From: a virus
IMG/VR virus record: IMGVR_UViG_3300028361_000502
Coordinates: 1-53,099 of that record
Reading direction: 5' to 3' (one strand)
DNA: 53,099 bases
The position numbers and the translations under genes were made by a program. The notes beneath the pieces are model-generated. The model was not told where the DNA came from. It ran no database searches and saw nothing but the letters and a program-made list of their open reading frames with translations. Shown in pieces: positions 1 to 7,426 of this stretch; the stretch's first letter is position 1, and each line of letters begins with the position of its first letter.

Positions 1-161
1 TAATCAGGATCGTTCGCACGGAAGTATTGATACCAATTGGTGAAGCCGCTCTTTCTAAGAACACGGTCCCACTGCCATTCAAGATAGCGATACTTAATCC
101 AAGTCAGCGGATTTTTTGGCTTCACGTTGTTGTCTCGCTCGTTCAAGGTAGATTTTGTCAA
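1..161 (-). CDS. Conserved small T4-like phage protein, 3' end outside window
   Basis: The frame is open from a TTG codon at 161-159 to the window edge, giving at least 53 residues (begins MTKSTLNERD; then a K-P-K-N-P stretch and a W/Y-rich segment WIKYRYLEWQW). Short proteins with this KPKNP..W.KYRY pattern are familiar to me from T4-like cyanophages, where their function is unknown. The TTG start shares bases with the TGA of the upstream gene (TTGA overlap), which argues for translational coupling; no ATG exists in this frame. The stop codon is not in the window, so the length is unknown. The start codon is inferred. Confidence 0.6.
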   Translation of the reverse strand, partial: MTKSTLNERDNNVKPKNPLTWIKYRYLEWQWDRVLRKSGFTNWYQYFRANDPD

Positions 162-379
162 ATGTCAACATCCTTCTCGCACCATTCACGCCACTTCAAG
201 ATTTCTGTGTCTTTGCCGCGAACCTGTGTTTTGAGATAGCCATCTTTGATGAGACTATCAACAGTAGCAGTAACTGTCTCAACGATCTGACTTTTCTTGC
301 CAATGTACCAACCAAACACTGTGAACAGCACAGCAGTACCAAACAGCCACAATACCATTTCGTTGTAAAAAATATCCAT
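158..379 (-). CDS. Small single-pass membrane protein, 73 aa
   Basis: One hydrophobic helix at about residues 8-26 (VLWLFGTAVLFTVFGWYIG) is followed by a charged C-terminal half ending KDVDI. The form is typical of small T4-like marine phage membrane proteins whose tail contains a GYLKT motif (here at about residues 47-51). It sits in a tight run with the 37-aa gene upstream (its ATG shares the A of that gene's TAA) and the partial gene downstream. It is probably an inner-membrane protein; the function is unknown. Confidence 0.75.
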   Translation of the reverse strand: MDIFYNEMVLWLFGTAVLFTVFGWYIGKKSQIVETVTATVDSLIKDGYLKTQVRGKDTEILKWREWCEKDVDI

Positions 380-492
380 TATGCTTTTACCGCCTTGTAT
401 TTCTCGATTGAGTTATATTTAGAAGAGACTCCGAATTTTTTTTCGATAATTAAAATTGCCTCTTCTTCATCCTTAGCATATAAAAGGTCCAT
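379..492 (-). CDS. Very small hypothetical protein, 37 aa
   Basis: An ATG at 492-490 with an AGGAAA ribosome-binding site about 9 bases upstream opens a 37-codon frame. It begins MDLLYAKDEEEAI and ends YKAVKA, and its TAA overlaps the ATG of the next gene (TAATG). The overlap, ribosome site and acidic/amphipathic composition support a real gene. Phage proteins with a similar LLYAK.. start exist in marine T4-like phages. Function unknown. Confidence 0.55.
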   Translation of the reverse strand: MDLLYAKDEEEAILIIEKKFGVSSKYNSIEKYKAVKA

Positions 493-527
493 ATGCTTTT
501 TTCCTAGTATTATATGATAATAGGGCA

Positions 528-776
528 TTACTTGCCTTTCAGTGTTCGCATCATATCTCGATTTTCTTGTTCTACCTTTTCCTTAGCGTCACGCCACATA
601 TCACGCACAAGATACGCAAGCATGGGCAGGCATACAAACGTAATTACAACTGCAAGCCCACTACCTTCAAACAGTGATTCTAGATATGTTGCTCCTATAA
701 TGACTGCGATAAGATATACAGCAAAGCCCGTGGGCCACGCAAGATTTTTAAAAAAGTGTTTCCATACTCTGTTCAT
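528..776 (-). CDS. Two-helix membrane protein, 82 aa
   Basis: I place the start at the ATG at 776 (MNRVWKHFFKNL), four bases after the upstream stop and preceded by AAGGTATAAT. The same frame extends upstream to 830, but that part lies inside the neighbour and looks random. Hydrophobic segments at about residues 14-30 and 40-60 are followed by a charged, coiled C-terminus (KEKVEQENRDMMR). The N-terminal VWKHFFKNL pattern is conserved in T4-like marine phages. It is probably inner-membrane; no function is known. Confidence 0.75.
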   Translation of the reverse strand: MNRVWKHFFKNLAWPTGFAVYLIAVIIGATYLESLFEGSGLAVVITFVCLPMLAYLVRDMWRDAKEKVEQENRDMMRTLKGK

Positions 777-780
777 AGTA

Positions 781-1503
781 TTATACCTTATAAAGTTTGA
801 CATAGTGTAACTGTGTTTCATCCACAGCAAACATTCGATTTTTGGTGTGACCCTTGACTTTGGCTTTGAGTCGTTTCATAGATCCTGCACTGTGTTCGTG
901 TGCGTTAGAGAAGCTAAAAACGTTGCCGCCAATAGCCACAGTGTAGTACCAGCGTTCCCACTGAGCACTGTAGAAACTGCGCAGGATTTTAGCAACACCT
1001 TCTACACCATCTCCCACCGTGCCCACATGAACACTGTCACGATACTCTGTGCGCAATAGTTTTTTGAACGCAATATCATCCAGTTCACGATCTACCAGTT
1101 TAGGTAGGTAACTGATAATGCCAGCAGCATTTACAGGAATAGTGTCAAGGCAGTATGTTTCGTATACACTTTTTTGGAAGTTAGTGAGACTGTCACCGAG
1201 AATCTCCATAGTGTAACGCTTGAAGTGACTGCGAGCACGTTCTACGCTGGCATAGTCTTCTTCTGTGATACTAAACGGAACATAATCGTTAGGAACGTAA
1301 ACACTGGGCATATGTCCTTTGCTGTTAAGGAAATAGCGCATTAGATTTTTGTTGGCGTGTTCTGTGGGTTGCCCTTCACTGAACCTGCGACCATCCTTTA
1401 CATAACGATAGCCGTTGATGCGATACGCAGCATATGCTAATGCCAGCATTTCTTGATTGGGAAGCGTTTTCAGTTGAACTACATCTGCGCTGTACTGTGC
1501 CAT
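781..1503 (-). CDS. Conserved phage hypothetical protein, 240 aa
   Basis: A soluble-looking protein starting MAQYSADVVQLKT. It is rich in aromatic residues, with a basic C-terminal part (MKRLKAKVKGHTKNRM at about 208-223). I do not recognise a catalytic motif. It is the first gene after a clear sigma70-type promoter (1534-1562), so it probably starts the early transcript that runs into the small membrane proteins downstream. Function unknown. Confidence 0.8.
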   Translation of the reverse strand: MAQYSADVVQLKTLPNQEMLALAYAAYRINGYRYVKDGRRFSEGQPTEHANKNLMRYFLNSKGHMPSVYVPNDYVPFSITEEDYASVERARSHFKRYTMEILGDSLTNFQKSVYETYCLDTIPVNAAGIISYLPKLVDRELDDIAFKKLLRTEYRDSVHVGTVGDGVEGVAKILRSFYSAQWERWYYTVAIGGNVFSFSNAHEHSAGSMKRLKAKVKGHTKNRMFAVDETQLHYVKLYKV

Positions 1504-1533
1504 TGTGTGCCTCTAGTGGTTACTTCCATATGT

Positions 1534-1562
1534 AATGTAGCATGACTCTAGGACTTTGTCAA
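1534..1562 (-). promoter_or_regulatory. Sigma70-type promoter, extended -10
   Basis: TTGACA, a 17-base spacer, then TACATT preceded by TGC (extended -10). It points into the 240-aa gene starting at 1503 and leaves a leader of about 25 bases. The element is the only obvious signal in the gap between 1504 and 1602. Confidence 0.75.
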
Positions 1563-1602
1563 CACAAACTAGGTTCTTATTCTTTGATAGTTTGTTTAAT
1601 CA

Positions 1603-2499
1603 TTATAAACCTTCAAATAGTGGATTGCCCTCATTAGATATTTCGGCGAAAAAATCTTTAATTCTATTCTCTGAAATATCACAATATTCTTGTGATAGGT
1701 CCATTCCAATATATTCATGTCCTAGATCAATAGCAGCAATTCCAGTGGATCCACTTCCATTAAATGGGTCTAGTACTAATGAATTTGCGCCCGGAGCGTA
1801 AACGTTTATAAGCCAACGCATTAAGTCAATTGGTTTAGGACTAGGGTGAGTATTGTACTCGCCGCGCTCTTTTCTTGTTACTCTGGGGGCATAGAAATAT
1901 TTTTGATGATCAGATACATCAAACATTCCTACAATATTTGAAGGATATCGACCATTAGGGTTAGCATCTACCTTTTCAGTGTGTTGATCCGTCGACTTTG
2001 TAACTTCTCCGCCAAACGCTCTGCGTTTTGCGCCACCGCTGGTCCATCCTGTAGGAGGTTTTTTATCCCAAGGAATTCGAGTATCCTCGATATTGATAGT
2101 ACCAGTACCCCATTTTTTAATATTTGCCTTTATCGTTTTTTCACTAATTGGCTTTTGAGCTACAGCGATTGGTTCGTGAGCAGGTTTAAGTTTGTTCGCT
2201 TTTGCCATTTTTGTAGTAATCATCCAGATTACTTGATCTTTAATTTCGAAGCCGCCGTCTTCCATTTTCGTAGCCATTCGATGATACATTTCTGGACTAC
2301 AAAAGCTTAGGCACCAGCCGCCGGGTTTTAAAACACGAAGTACTTCCTTCCAAGTTTCGACCGGCGGCACATCTTTATCCCAACCTACTCCTGCGATTTC
2401 CATACCATATGGTGGATCTGTTACTACTAAATCTACGGAATTTTCATCTATTTTTTTTAAAAGATCAATGTTATTTCCACATAATAATTGGTATTCCAT
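1603..2499 (-). CDS. DNA N6-adenine/N4-cytosine methyltransferase (beta type)
   Basis: Transfers a methyl group from S-adenosylmethionine to an exocyclic amino group in DNA. The catalytic DPPY motif is at residues 28-31, and the SAM-binding region lies near the C-terminus (DPFNGSGSTG at about 245-255, then GHEYIGMDL). This is the order of a beta-class enzyme. HPSPKPIDLM precedes the SAM motif, as is usual in this family. The 298-aa length is normal. It lies directly downstream (8-bp gap) of a 284-aa gene that could be the cognate restriction enzyme. Alternatively it could act alone to protect phage DNA. Specificity cannot be read from the sequence. Confidence 0.93.
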   Translation of the reverse strand: MEYQLLCGNNIDLLKKIDENSVDLVVTDPPYGMEIAGVGWDKDVPPVETWKEVLRVLKPGGWCLSFCSPEMYHRMATKMEDGGFEIKDQVIWMITTKMAKANKLKPAHEPIAVAQKPISEKTIKANIKKWGTGTINIEDTRIPWDKKPPTGWTSGGAKRRAFGGEVTKSTDQHTEKVDANPNGRYPSNIVGMFDVSDHQKYFYAPRVTRKERGEYNTHPSPKPIDLMRWLINVYAPGANSLVLDPFNGSGSTGIAAIDLGHEYIGMDLSQEYCDISENRIKDFFAEISNEGNPLFEGL

Positions 2500-2507
2500 A
2501 ATTTATC

Positions 2508-3362
2508 CTATGCTTTAAAGGCATTGCCAACGAAAATATTAAAACAAGGAGTCTGTCCACCTTGACAAATATTTTTCCAAGTTACACTTAATCTAAGAAC
2601 GTCTTTGCCACTTTTATTTTGAAGTTTTATACTTTTTCCAGAAGCTACTACTTTTGTAATATTACTATCCATATCGGTAAAATCGTAAAACTCAACAGTT
2701 TGTTTTTTGCTTTGAAAATTCTTAACAACACAATACACTAGATCACTGTTATTCGCAGCAGTTTTTGTAGTATTATTACCAGATAATAACATATTTACCC
2801 ATCTATTAACTTCAGACAAATATTTATTCATACATGTAGCAGCGTATTCGGCATATTTTTCCTGTCCGGGCGATGTAATTTTTGAAATAATATCAAGAAA
2901 TACTTCGTCTTCCGAGTCACGAATGTTTCGTAAAGTTTTAGCATAATCAGAATTATTTTTAAGAGTCCTTCCAATTCGTTCTTCGACAAGAGCAAATCGT
3001 TCTTTTTTTAACCCCAATTCTTCGTCAAATTGTGGATAAGTTTTAATATCTTTATTGATGTATTTTTTTAAGATAGCTGTACTTGTATTAGCCTTAGTGC
3101 CACTTCCGTTTTCAAAACTAAATTTAGTTTCGACTGCAAGTTCAATATCGTTAATAAGAATAACTTTAATATCACCTTTATCAGCATAGGAATTGCCGCC
3201 GGTCCATTTGGCAGATTCTACCTTAGAATTATACACAGTATTGATATGCTGTTTGATATCATCTGCAATTAAATAAAAATAATCATCTACCTCAGCATTA
3301 TTTAACGCTTTAGTAACAGCAATTTCGGCCTCTTCTGCCCAACTACGTTCATTTTCCCCCAT
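2508..3362 (-). CDS. Candidate restriction endonuclease paired with methyltransferase
   Basis: The 284-aa protein has an acidic/E-x-K pattern at about residues 68-84 (DIKVILINDIELAVETK), which could be a PD-(D/E)XK nuclease core. Upstream W-T-G-G-N and Y-A-D-K-G-D residues and a hydrophobic C-terminal strand (CFNIFVGNAF) complete the picture. No known specificity family is recognised. Gene order supports a restriction-modification pair: it lies immediately upstream of the DPPY methyltransferase on the same strand. It uses more AT-rich codons than its flanks, suggesting recent acquisition. The nuclease role is inference; it could also be an unrelated modification partner. Confidence 0.5.
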   Translation of the reverse strand: MGENERSWAEEAEIAVTKALNNAEVDDYFYLIADDIKQHINTVYNSKVESAKWTGGNSYADKGDIKVILINDIELAVETKFSFENGSGTKANTSTAILKKYINKDIKTYPQFDEELGLKKERFALVEERIGRTLKNNSDYAKTLRNIRDSEDEVFLDIISKITSPGQEKYAEYAATCMNKYLSEVNRWVNMLLSGNNTTKTAANNSDLVYCVVKNFQSKKQTVEFYDFTDMDSNITKVVASGKSIKLQNKSGKDVLRLSVTWKNICQGGQTPCFNIFVGNAFKA

Positions 3363-3366
3363 ATGG

Positions 3367-3768
3367 TTACTCCCTTGTCCATTTAAGATGACCTAGCCGT
3401 TCTTGTTCGCACCAGCGGATAAACAGACCTGTTTCTCTACCGTGTGCTTCGATCTCACTGGGTCTGTCCCAGTAGTCTATGCCCTGTTCGTTGTCTTGTG
3501 TAAGTTCGCCCTGTTGATACTGTTTTACGTGAATCAGTTCGTGTGCCAATGTAGTAAGCATTGTACGCATATCAAGGGTGCGTTTTACGTCGATCTCATA
3601 TTCGTTGCCTTCAAGTTGGCAAGCATATCCATAATTAGGATCGTTCGTCATCCTGCGGAAACTGATTTCAATGCTGGGTGAGATGCCGAACTTTTCGCAC
3701 ACAAAGATAGCCATGCTGTGTGCATACCTGCGCTGGTTGGCCGTGCCGCCATAGACGGTGATATCCAT
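3367..3768 (-). CDS. HExxH zinc metallopeptidase-like protein
   Basis: A short 133-aa protein carrying the zinc-binding motif HELIH at residues 76-80. A downstream glutamate-rich segment (SEIEAHGRE, about 108-116) could supply the third ligand, as in SprT-like/minimal gluzincin folds. It probably hydrolyses peptides, or it is a degenerate zinc protein. Similar short HExxH proteins occur widely in T4-like phages with unknown substrates. It ends four bases before the restriction candidate's start. A possible promoter lies just upstream (3803-3832). Confidence 0.7.
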   Translation of the reverse strand: MDITVYGGTANQRRYAHSMAIFVCEKFGISPSIEISFRRMTNDPNYGYACQLEGNEYEIDVKRTLDMRTMLTTLAHELIHVKQYQQGELTQDNEQGIDYWDRPSEIEAHGRETGLFIRWCEQERLGHLKWTRE

Positions 3769-3802
3769 AAGGAACCTTTATTTGTTTTCTACATTAATAT
3801 TA

Positions 3803-3832
3803 AATTAACACACTAATGTGGTATTGTCAATC
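3803..3832 (-). promoter_or_regulatory. Probable sigma70-type promoter
   Basis: TTGACA followed by an 18-base spacer and TTAATT; the bases before the -10 read AGTGTG, similar to other promoters in this window. It faces the metallopeptidase gene and lies between that gene and infA. The -10 is weak. Confidence 0.5.
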
Positions 3833-3833
3833 A

Positions 3834-4052
3834 TTATATTCTATAAGTGATGCGGCCTTTGGTAAGATCATATGGTGTCATTTCTAACTTGACTCGATCA
3901 CCCTGTACTAGTCTAATTCTAAACTTGCGCATCTTGCCGCCTGTGTAGCATACTACTTGGTGGCCATTTTCTAGTTCTACTTTAAAAGTTTGATTAGGAA
4001 GTACATCTGTTATTGTACCTTCTAATTCAATTGTATCATCATTCTTTGACAT
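3834..4052 (-). CDS. infA: Translation initiation factor IF-1
   Basis: A 72-aa S1/OB-fold protein of exactly bacterial IF-1 length. It contains the family hallmarks in order: D-T-I-E-L-E-G-T at 6-13, F-K-V-E-L-E-N-G-H at 23-31, the [10 protein letters not shown] block at 38-47, and the C-terminal [10 protein letters not shown] at 59-68. IF-1 binds the 30S A site during initiation. In a phage it presumably biases host ribosomes toward phage messages or compensates for a failing host supply; that is inference. Its start overlaps the AbrB-like gene by 14 bases, so the two are co-translated. Confidence 0.95.
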   Translation of the reverse strand: MSKNDDTIELEGTITDVLPNQTFKVELENGHQVVCYTGGKMRKFRIRLVQGDRVKLEMTPYDLTKGRITYRI

Positions 4053-4236
4053 TAATGTCCTTTTCGACTTTTGTTATCACGATGTTGCCATCCTCCACGG
4101 CTATTCTAAGAACATCGCCTGGTTGCCAACCCATACGTTCAGCAATCTCAGGTGGAATGTTCATCAATACGTTATCTTTGTCACCTTCGATGTCTTTGAA
4201 GATGTCTTCTACTTTGTAAGTTATAATTTTTGTCAT
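4039..4236 (-). CDS. AbrB/MazE-like SpoVT-fold DNA-binding protein
   Basis: A 65-aa protein with the swapped-hairpin AbrB signature: [11 protein letters not shown] at 28-38, Q-P-G-D-V-L-R-I at 39-46, and a final G-N-I-V-I-T-K strand. Phage versions with the same DIFKDIEGD-type N-terminus are common in marine T4-like phages. It probably binds DNA as a transcription regulator. No toxin partner is seen, so an antitoxin role is unlikely. Its 3' end overlaps infA. Confidence 0.8.
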   Translation of the reverse strand: MTKIITYKVEDIFKDIEGDKDNVLMNIPPEIAERMGWQPGDVLRIAVEDGNIVITKVEKDINVKE

Positions 4237-4244
4237 CTTGATAT

Positions 4245-4997
4245 TTAGTCCGCTAATGAGATTGAAACAGGATGATATAGATTCAAAACAGCAAAATCAT
4301 ATCCTTGAATTCTTGCTGCTTGTCCGTGTTGTGTTTTGACTTTGATCTTGCCTGCGTGAGCTAGACATGCCCATGCACTGTTTCCTATGTCATGAGTGTT
4401 GCTCACAGTTCTGAGCAGTGTACCGTCGAGCCTGCGCCAGAAGTAGTGTGTTACACTGCCTCTCTTACGACTTATATCAATGCTCTTAACAAATTCTACA
4501 GTTTCGTCTAGTTCAATGCTGTGGGACACTTCGGTAACCAACGGCTTGCTTGCCTTCATTAGAGATTCTAGTTCTTGATTTTCTCTGTAGAACTTGGGCA
4601 GAGTGACAAGGATACCAAGGTGTTCTGCGTCCATGCGAGTTCGATTCTCGCACAGTTCTTCCACAGCCATCATGTATTCGCTAATGTGTTCATTCTTCAG
4701 CCTACGCAGAGTGTATTTTTTAGCAAAGTACTCGTAGATTTTTGCTGCTGTTTTTTGATGCTGTCTTGTAACTGCTGGGTCAGTAATTATGTCAGGACGC
4801 ATACCTAGTGATTTGATAGTTTCGACGATCTGCCATTGTTCTTTGCCCGCTTCTAACATAGACACTAATATTGCTAGAGGAGGTGTGTTAAACTCAAGAT
4901 ATTCTTTGGGTTTTTCTTCTACAGCCACAGCGTTGACACATGCTGCTCCCCAGTCATCAAAGATTGATACAGGTTTTGCGTATATTGTGTTTGTCAT
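4245..4997 (-). CDS. Conserved phage hypothetical protein, 250 aa
   Basis: The chosen start is the ATG at 4997 (MTNTIYAKPVSIFDDW), two bases after the upstream stop; a GTG 12 bases earlier is less likely. It has no recognised domain. A central Arg/Lys-rich region (RKRGSVTHYFWRRLDG) and a C-terminal segment with many hydrophobic residues are visible. The long co-directional run of conserved T4-like marine phage genes suggests an early-infection role. Function unknown. Confidence 0.75.
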   Translation of the reverse strand: MTNTIYAKPVSIFDDWGAACVNAVAVEEKPKEYLEFNTPPLAILVSMLEAGKEQWQIVETIKSLGMRPDIITDPAVTRQHQKTAAKIYEYFAKKYTLRRLKNEHISEYMMAVEELCENRTRMDAEHLGILVTLPKFYRENQELESLMKASKPLVTEVSHSIELDETVEFVKSIDISRKRGSVTHYFWRRLDGTLLRTVSNTHDIGNSAWACLAHAGKIKVKTQHGQAARIQGYDFAVLNLYHPVSISLAD

Positions 4998-4999
4998 AA

Positions 5000-5728
5000 T
5001 TAATCCCACAATGATTCATAGAATTTTCCAAATAGTCTAAAACCATTGGAAATTCTTGCTTGATATGCTTTCATACCATCCCAGTCAGTTTCGCTGGTAT
5101 CTTTTTCACCTCGAATCATTTCGCTCATACCGTTTTCCAGCTTTTTCATTTTGAACTCAATTTCGCCTTTGCGGAACTGATCTTGCCAACTGTCGTCAAG
5201 TTTGTTTTCAAACGCAAAGATCATTTCATCCAACACCCAATCCCAACGAAGATGATGATTGCTGTCAATGCCGCCCCAGTCTTTTTCTTCTTGAGTAAGT
5301 TCAAGAGCCGCAGTGCTGCGAAGGTGCTCAGGAACATCTTCGTCATCTACCAAAGGTGATCCGTGCTTGGTTGCTTGAAGCTGACGCAGCATGGGCAGGA
5401 TGATATAAGCAAGAGTGTCATCCATACTCCAAGTATCCCATGGATCAATACGAACTAAGATCTTGCGATCTTTCTTGCTGTGTACCCAAGTAAGAAAACG
5501 ATTCAACCAAGTAGGCTTGCGATCGTCATCAATGAAGCTGTATACTTCGCCTACACCAGGTTCAGGCTCTACGCTGCCATAAGCAAGCAGTTCTCCAAAC
5601 TTGTGTACCCAATCAGGCTTACTGAGAATGCCATATTCACCAGGCTGTTTCTTGACCCAGAAACACAGCATTTCGGCCAATTGATATGGTCCGATCCTGT
5701 TCTTGTAAGGTCCAATTTTCACTTTCAT
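5000..5728 (-). CDS. Widespread marine phage protein of unknown function, 242 aa
   Basis: Begins MKVKIGPYKNRIGPYQ and contains the blocks D-P-W-D-T-W-S-M-D at about 95-103, ILPMLRQLQATKHGSP, and WDWVLDEMIFAFE. These are the hallmarks of a family found throughout marine phages and their metagenomic relatives. Trp/Asp-rich motifs hint at a nucleic-acid or protein-binding role, but no function is established. Its ATG overlaps the stop of the next upstream gene by four bases. Confidence 0.85.
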   Translation of the reverse strand: MKVKIGPYKNRIGPYQLAEMLCFWVKKQPGEYGILSKPDWVHKFGELLAYGSVEPEPGVGEVYSFIDDDRKPTWLNRFLTWVHSKKDRKILVRIDPWDTWSMDDTLAYIILPMLRQLQATKHGSPLVDDEDVPEHLRSTAALELTQEEKDWGGIDSNHHLRWDWVLDEMIFAFENKLDDSWQDQFRKGEIEFKMKKLENGMSEMIRGEKDTSETDWDGMKAYQARISNGFRLFGKFYESLWD

Positions 5729-6081
5729 TTTTTACTCCTAGCCGCAGCTTGTTTTGCTTTAAACAGTTTAACATCGTTTACAGCACTTGTCAACGCCGCA
5801 GCATAATTCAATGCCTGCTGTTCTTTTAGAATAGTACTGGCTTCGTATTCTACATAGCCACGAGTTAACAGACTCCAAATATCACGCCAACGACGGCGTC
5901 CCCAAAACCGTGTCTTCACAGTGGTATAGATGGTAACAGTTACACTATGGTCGTCTGCTTCTATGTCAACCGTATGAGCGTGATCAGGATCAGTACAGTC
6001 ACAAGGTACTTGATACCAAACGCTTTCGCCCCAATCATTTAGTTTGAGTATACCTTCTGCTGGTTTTTCAGGCTTCATCAT
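5725..6081 (-). CDS. Conserved marine phage protein, 118 aa
   Basis: An N-terminal C-D-C-T-D-P-D-H motif (about 28-35) could bind a metal. A beta-rich middle (EADDHSVTVTIYTTV), a W-x-D-I-W-x-L-L-T-R-G-Y-V-E-Y core and an alpha-helical basic tail follow. The W..IW.LLTKGY core is shared by many marine phage homologues of unknown function. It is in the same overlapping gene string as its neighbours (ATGA at the downstream end; 14-base overlap upstream). Confidence 0.75.
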   Translation of the reverse strand: MMKPEKPAEGILKLNDWGESVWYQVPCDCTDPDHAHTVDIEADDHSVTVTIYTTVKTRFWGRRRWRDIWSLLTRGYVEYEASTILKEQQALNYAAALTSAVNDVKLFKAKQAAARSKK

Positions 6082-6253
6082 TGTTCTCCTCGTATACTAC
6101 TATTTGCGCACTCTGCCCCCAAATAGCCGCTGCTTCTTGTGCTGCTTCGTGGGTGTCGTGTAGTACAGGTTCTACTTCATACATAGCACCTGTCGGGCGA
6201 GTTACATAGATATAATCGTCGCTTCCAAAAGGTACCATTACAGCATATTTCAT
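6068..6253 (-). CDS. Small hypothetical protein, 61 aa
   Basis: An acidic protein starting MKYAVMVPFGSDDYIYVT. Its pattern of alternating strands followed by a helix (THEAAQEAAAIW) suggests a compact alpha/beta fold resembling small phage proteins that handle display-type values. The start shares a base with the upstream stop, and its end overlaps the next gene. Function unknown. Confidence 0.7.
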   Translation of the reverse strand: MKYAVMVPFGSDDYIYVTRPTGAMYEVEPVLHDTHEAAQEAAAIWGQSAQIVVYEENNDEA

Positions 6254-6657
6254 TAACTTAGTCCTGCGATCAGTTTGTAATTATCCCAAGCTTTCTTAGC
6301 TGCTGGGTTTGAATCAACAACATCATCACTCAGCACTACATCATACCAATAGTGGTCTAACCTTTGAGGGTGAGCACCATACTGTCGTGGCTGGTGTAGT
6401 TTTCCCTGCTTTTTAAGATAAACACAGATGTTGCGCACTGTCTGTTCATCCGCAGCAGGAATGCTGCTCCACTCAGGAGCACTGTGTAAACTACCAGCAC
6501 CGGCGCCGCCAGCATACCCTTTCCAAATTGACCCCCATTGTGCGTCGTTTTCTGGATCAAAATCTGTACGGGCAACAATCACCAACACATCGTTGATACC
6601 AACTGTACCTTCGTAAATGTCTCTAACACAACGAGACAGCGAGCTTCCTACTTTCAT
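6253..6657 (-). CDS. Conserved phage hypothetical protein, 134 aa
   Basis: First gene after a strong promoter (6688-6715). It starts MKVGSSLSRCVRDIYEG and contains conserved-looking blocks W-x-x-I-W-K-G-Y-A-G-G and H-P-Q-R-L-D-H-Y-W-Y-D. I know similar sequences from marine phages but no function. It heads an overlapping early-type gene string running down to about 3.8 kb. Confidence 0.75.
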   Translation of the reverse strand: MKVGSSLSRCVRDIYEGTVGINDVLVIVARTDFDPENDAQWGSIWKGYAGGAGAGSLHSAPEWSSIPAADEQTVRNICVYLKKQGKLHQPRQYGAHPQRLDHYWYDVVLSDDVVDSNPAAKKAWDNYKLIAGLS

Positions 6658-6687
6658 TATATCCTCTTTTGATTATATGTTTCTTAA

Positions 6688-6715
6688 ACTATAACATAGA
6701 CTAACGTTATGTCAA
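6688..6715 (-). promoter_or_regulatory. Sigma70-type promoter, extended -10
   Basis: TTGACA, a 16-base spacer ending TGT, then TATAGT. It drives the minus-strand gene string starting at 6657 and lies back-to-back with a plus-strand late-type promoter (6718-6726), so this 85-base gap is a divergent early/late control point. Confidence 0.8.
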
Positions 6716-6717
6716 CC

Positions 6718-6726
6718 GATAAATAC
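6718..6726 (+). promoter_or_regulatory. T4-type late promoter
   Basis: GATAAATAC, close to the T4 late consensus TATAAATA, 16 bases before the ATG of the Cys-rich protein with a GGAGGT ribosome site in between. Confidence 0.55.
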
Positions 6727-6742
6727 CATATGGAGGTATAAC

Positions 6743-6877
6743 ATGGAAAAATGTACTAAATGCGGACACGATTGCCACTGCGATAAGGGCGTATGTGAAC
6801 AATGCCACAATGATGTGTGTAGCGATTGTGAACACAACGATGAATTAGATCATGCTCCTACGGATACCCAGGGCTAA
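6743..6877 (+). CDS. Cys-rich zinc-knuckle-like peptide, 44 aa
   Basis: Starts at an ATG with a strong GGAGGT site. The first 31 residues hold eight cysteines in CxxC-type spacings (C-T-K-C, C-H-C, C-E-Q-C, C-S-D-C) plus several histidines, followed by an acidic tail. It probably binds zinc. Similar minimal Cys-rich peptides occur in T4-like cyanophages with no known function. It runs opposite to its neighbours and overlaps the lipoprotein gene's 3' end by 33 bases in convergent orientation. Confidence 0.7.
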   Translation: MEKCTKCGHDCHCDKGVCEQCHNDVCSDCEHNDELDHAPTDTQG

Positions 6878-7363
6878 TCTAGCAGGGTACAGTTCGATAC
6901 TCACACTGTTGTTTTGATTGCCGCCCAGAATCTGATAGTAGTCTACACTGTCTATGGTCACTGTGCTGATGTAAAACCCAACGTGTCCCTGCCAACCCTG
7001 GTTGCCTCTTGGAAAAATCACAAGGTCACCGGCCAACGGAGCGTCTACTGATTTGCCCCAATTTAAAAAGCTTCTGGCCAGCAGTGGATGCTGGCTTACG
7101 CTTTCTGACCCAGCAATACCGCTATCGTTGAGAACAGCATTGATAAACGCTGCGCACCATTCTGTTCTTACAGGATCTACTCCGATAAATTCTCTCAGTT
7201 CTGCTCTGTGATCTTGTTCGGTATAGTCTACGTATTGTACCGCAGTTATCAGCTTGGTTTCTGTTACAGTAGGTATTCTATCAACAGTCTCAGGTATAAC
7301 GTCTCCGAGAGATATAGCACATCCACTCAGAAGTACTGCTGATAGAATTATAATTTTTTTCAT
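6845..7363 (-). CDS. Secreted lipoprotein CHAP/NlpC-like amidase
   Basis: The start at 7363 gives a lipoprotein signal (MKKIIILSAVLLSGC, lipobox LSGC). The mature part carries a Cys in EWCAAFINAVL, then G-D-L-V-I-F-P-R-G, a His in G-H-V-G-F-Y-I, and an Asn near ILGGNQNN. This is the Cys-His-Asn layout of TIGR02594/CHAP peptidoglycan hydrolases. It would cut cell-wall peptides from the periplasmic side. A lipid-anchored hydrolase is unusual for a phage lysin and might act on the envelope before lysis; this is inference. The ribosome site is AGAGGGC-like, and a late promoter lies at 7381-7388. Confidence 0.75.
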   Translation of the reverse strand: MKKIIILSAVLLSGCAISLGDVIPETVDRIPTVTETKLITAVQYVDYTEQDHRAELREFIGVDPVRTEWCAAFINAVLNDSGIAGSESVSQHPLLARSFLNWGKSVDAPLAGDLVIFPRGNQGWQGHVGFYISTVTIDSVDYYQILGGNQNNSVSIELYPARLALGIRRSMI

Positions 7364-7380
7364 TGCCCTTGCCCTCACAT

Positions 7381-7388
7381 GTATTTAT
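7381..7388 (-). promoter_or_regulatory. T4-type late promoter
   Basis: ATAAATAC on the minus strand, 18 bases before the lipoprotein hydrolase start. It is divergent from a second late motif at 7392-7399. Confidence 0.5.
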
Positions 7389-7391
7389 TTT

Positions 7392-7399
7392 GATAAATA
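7392..7399 (+). promoter_or_regulatory. T4-type late promoter
   Basis: GATAAATA on the plus strand, 28 bases before the first holin-like gene, with a GAGGGC ribosome site between. Confidence 0.5.
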
Positions 7400-7426
7400 T
7401 TATTATAAAGTTAGAGGGCACACTTT

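Noticed and set aside
4039-4236. Toxin-antitoxin module with the AbrB-like protein
   Set aside because: No toxin-like gene is adjacent (neighbours are IF-1 and a 250-aa phage protein), and homologues stand alone in marine phages.
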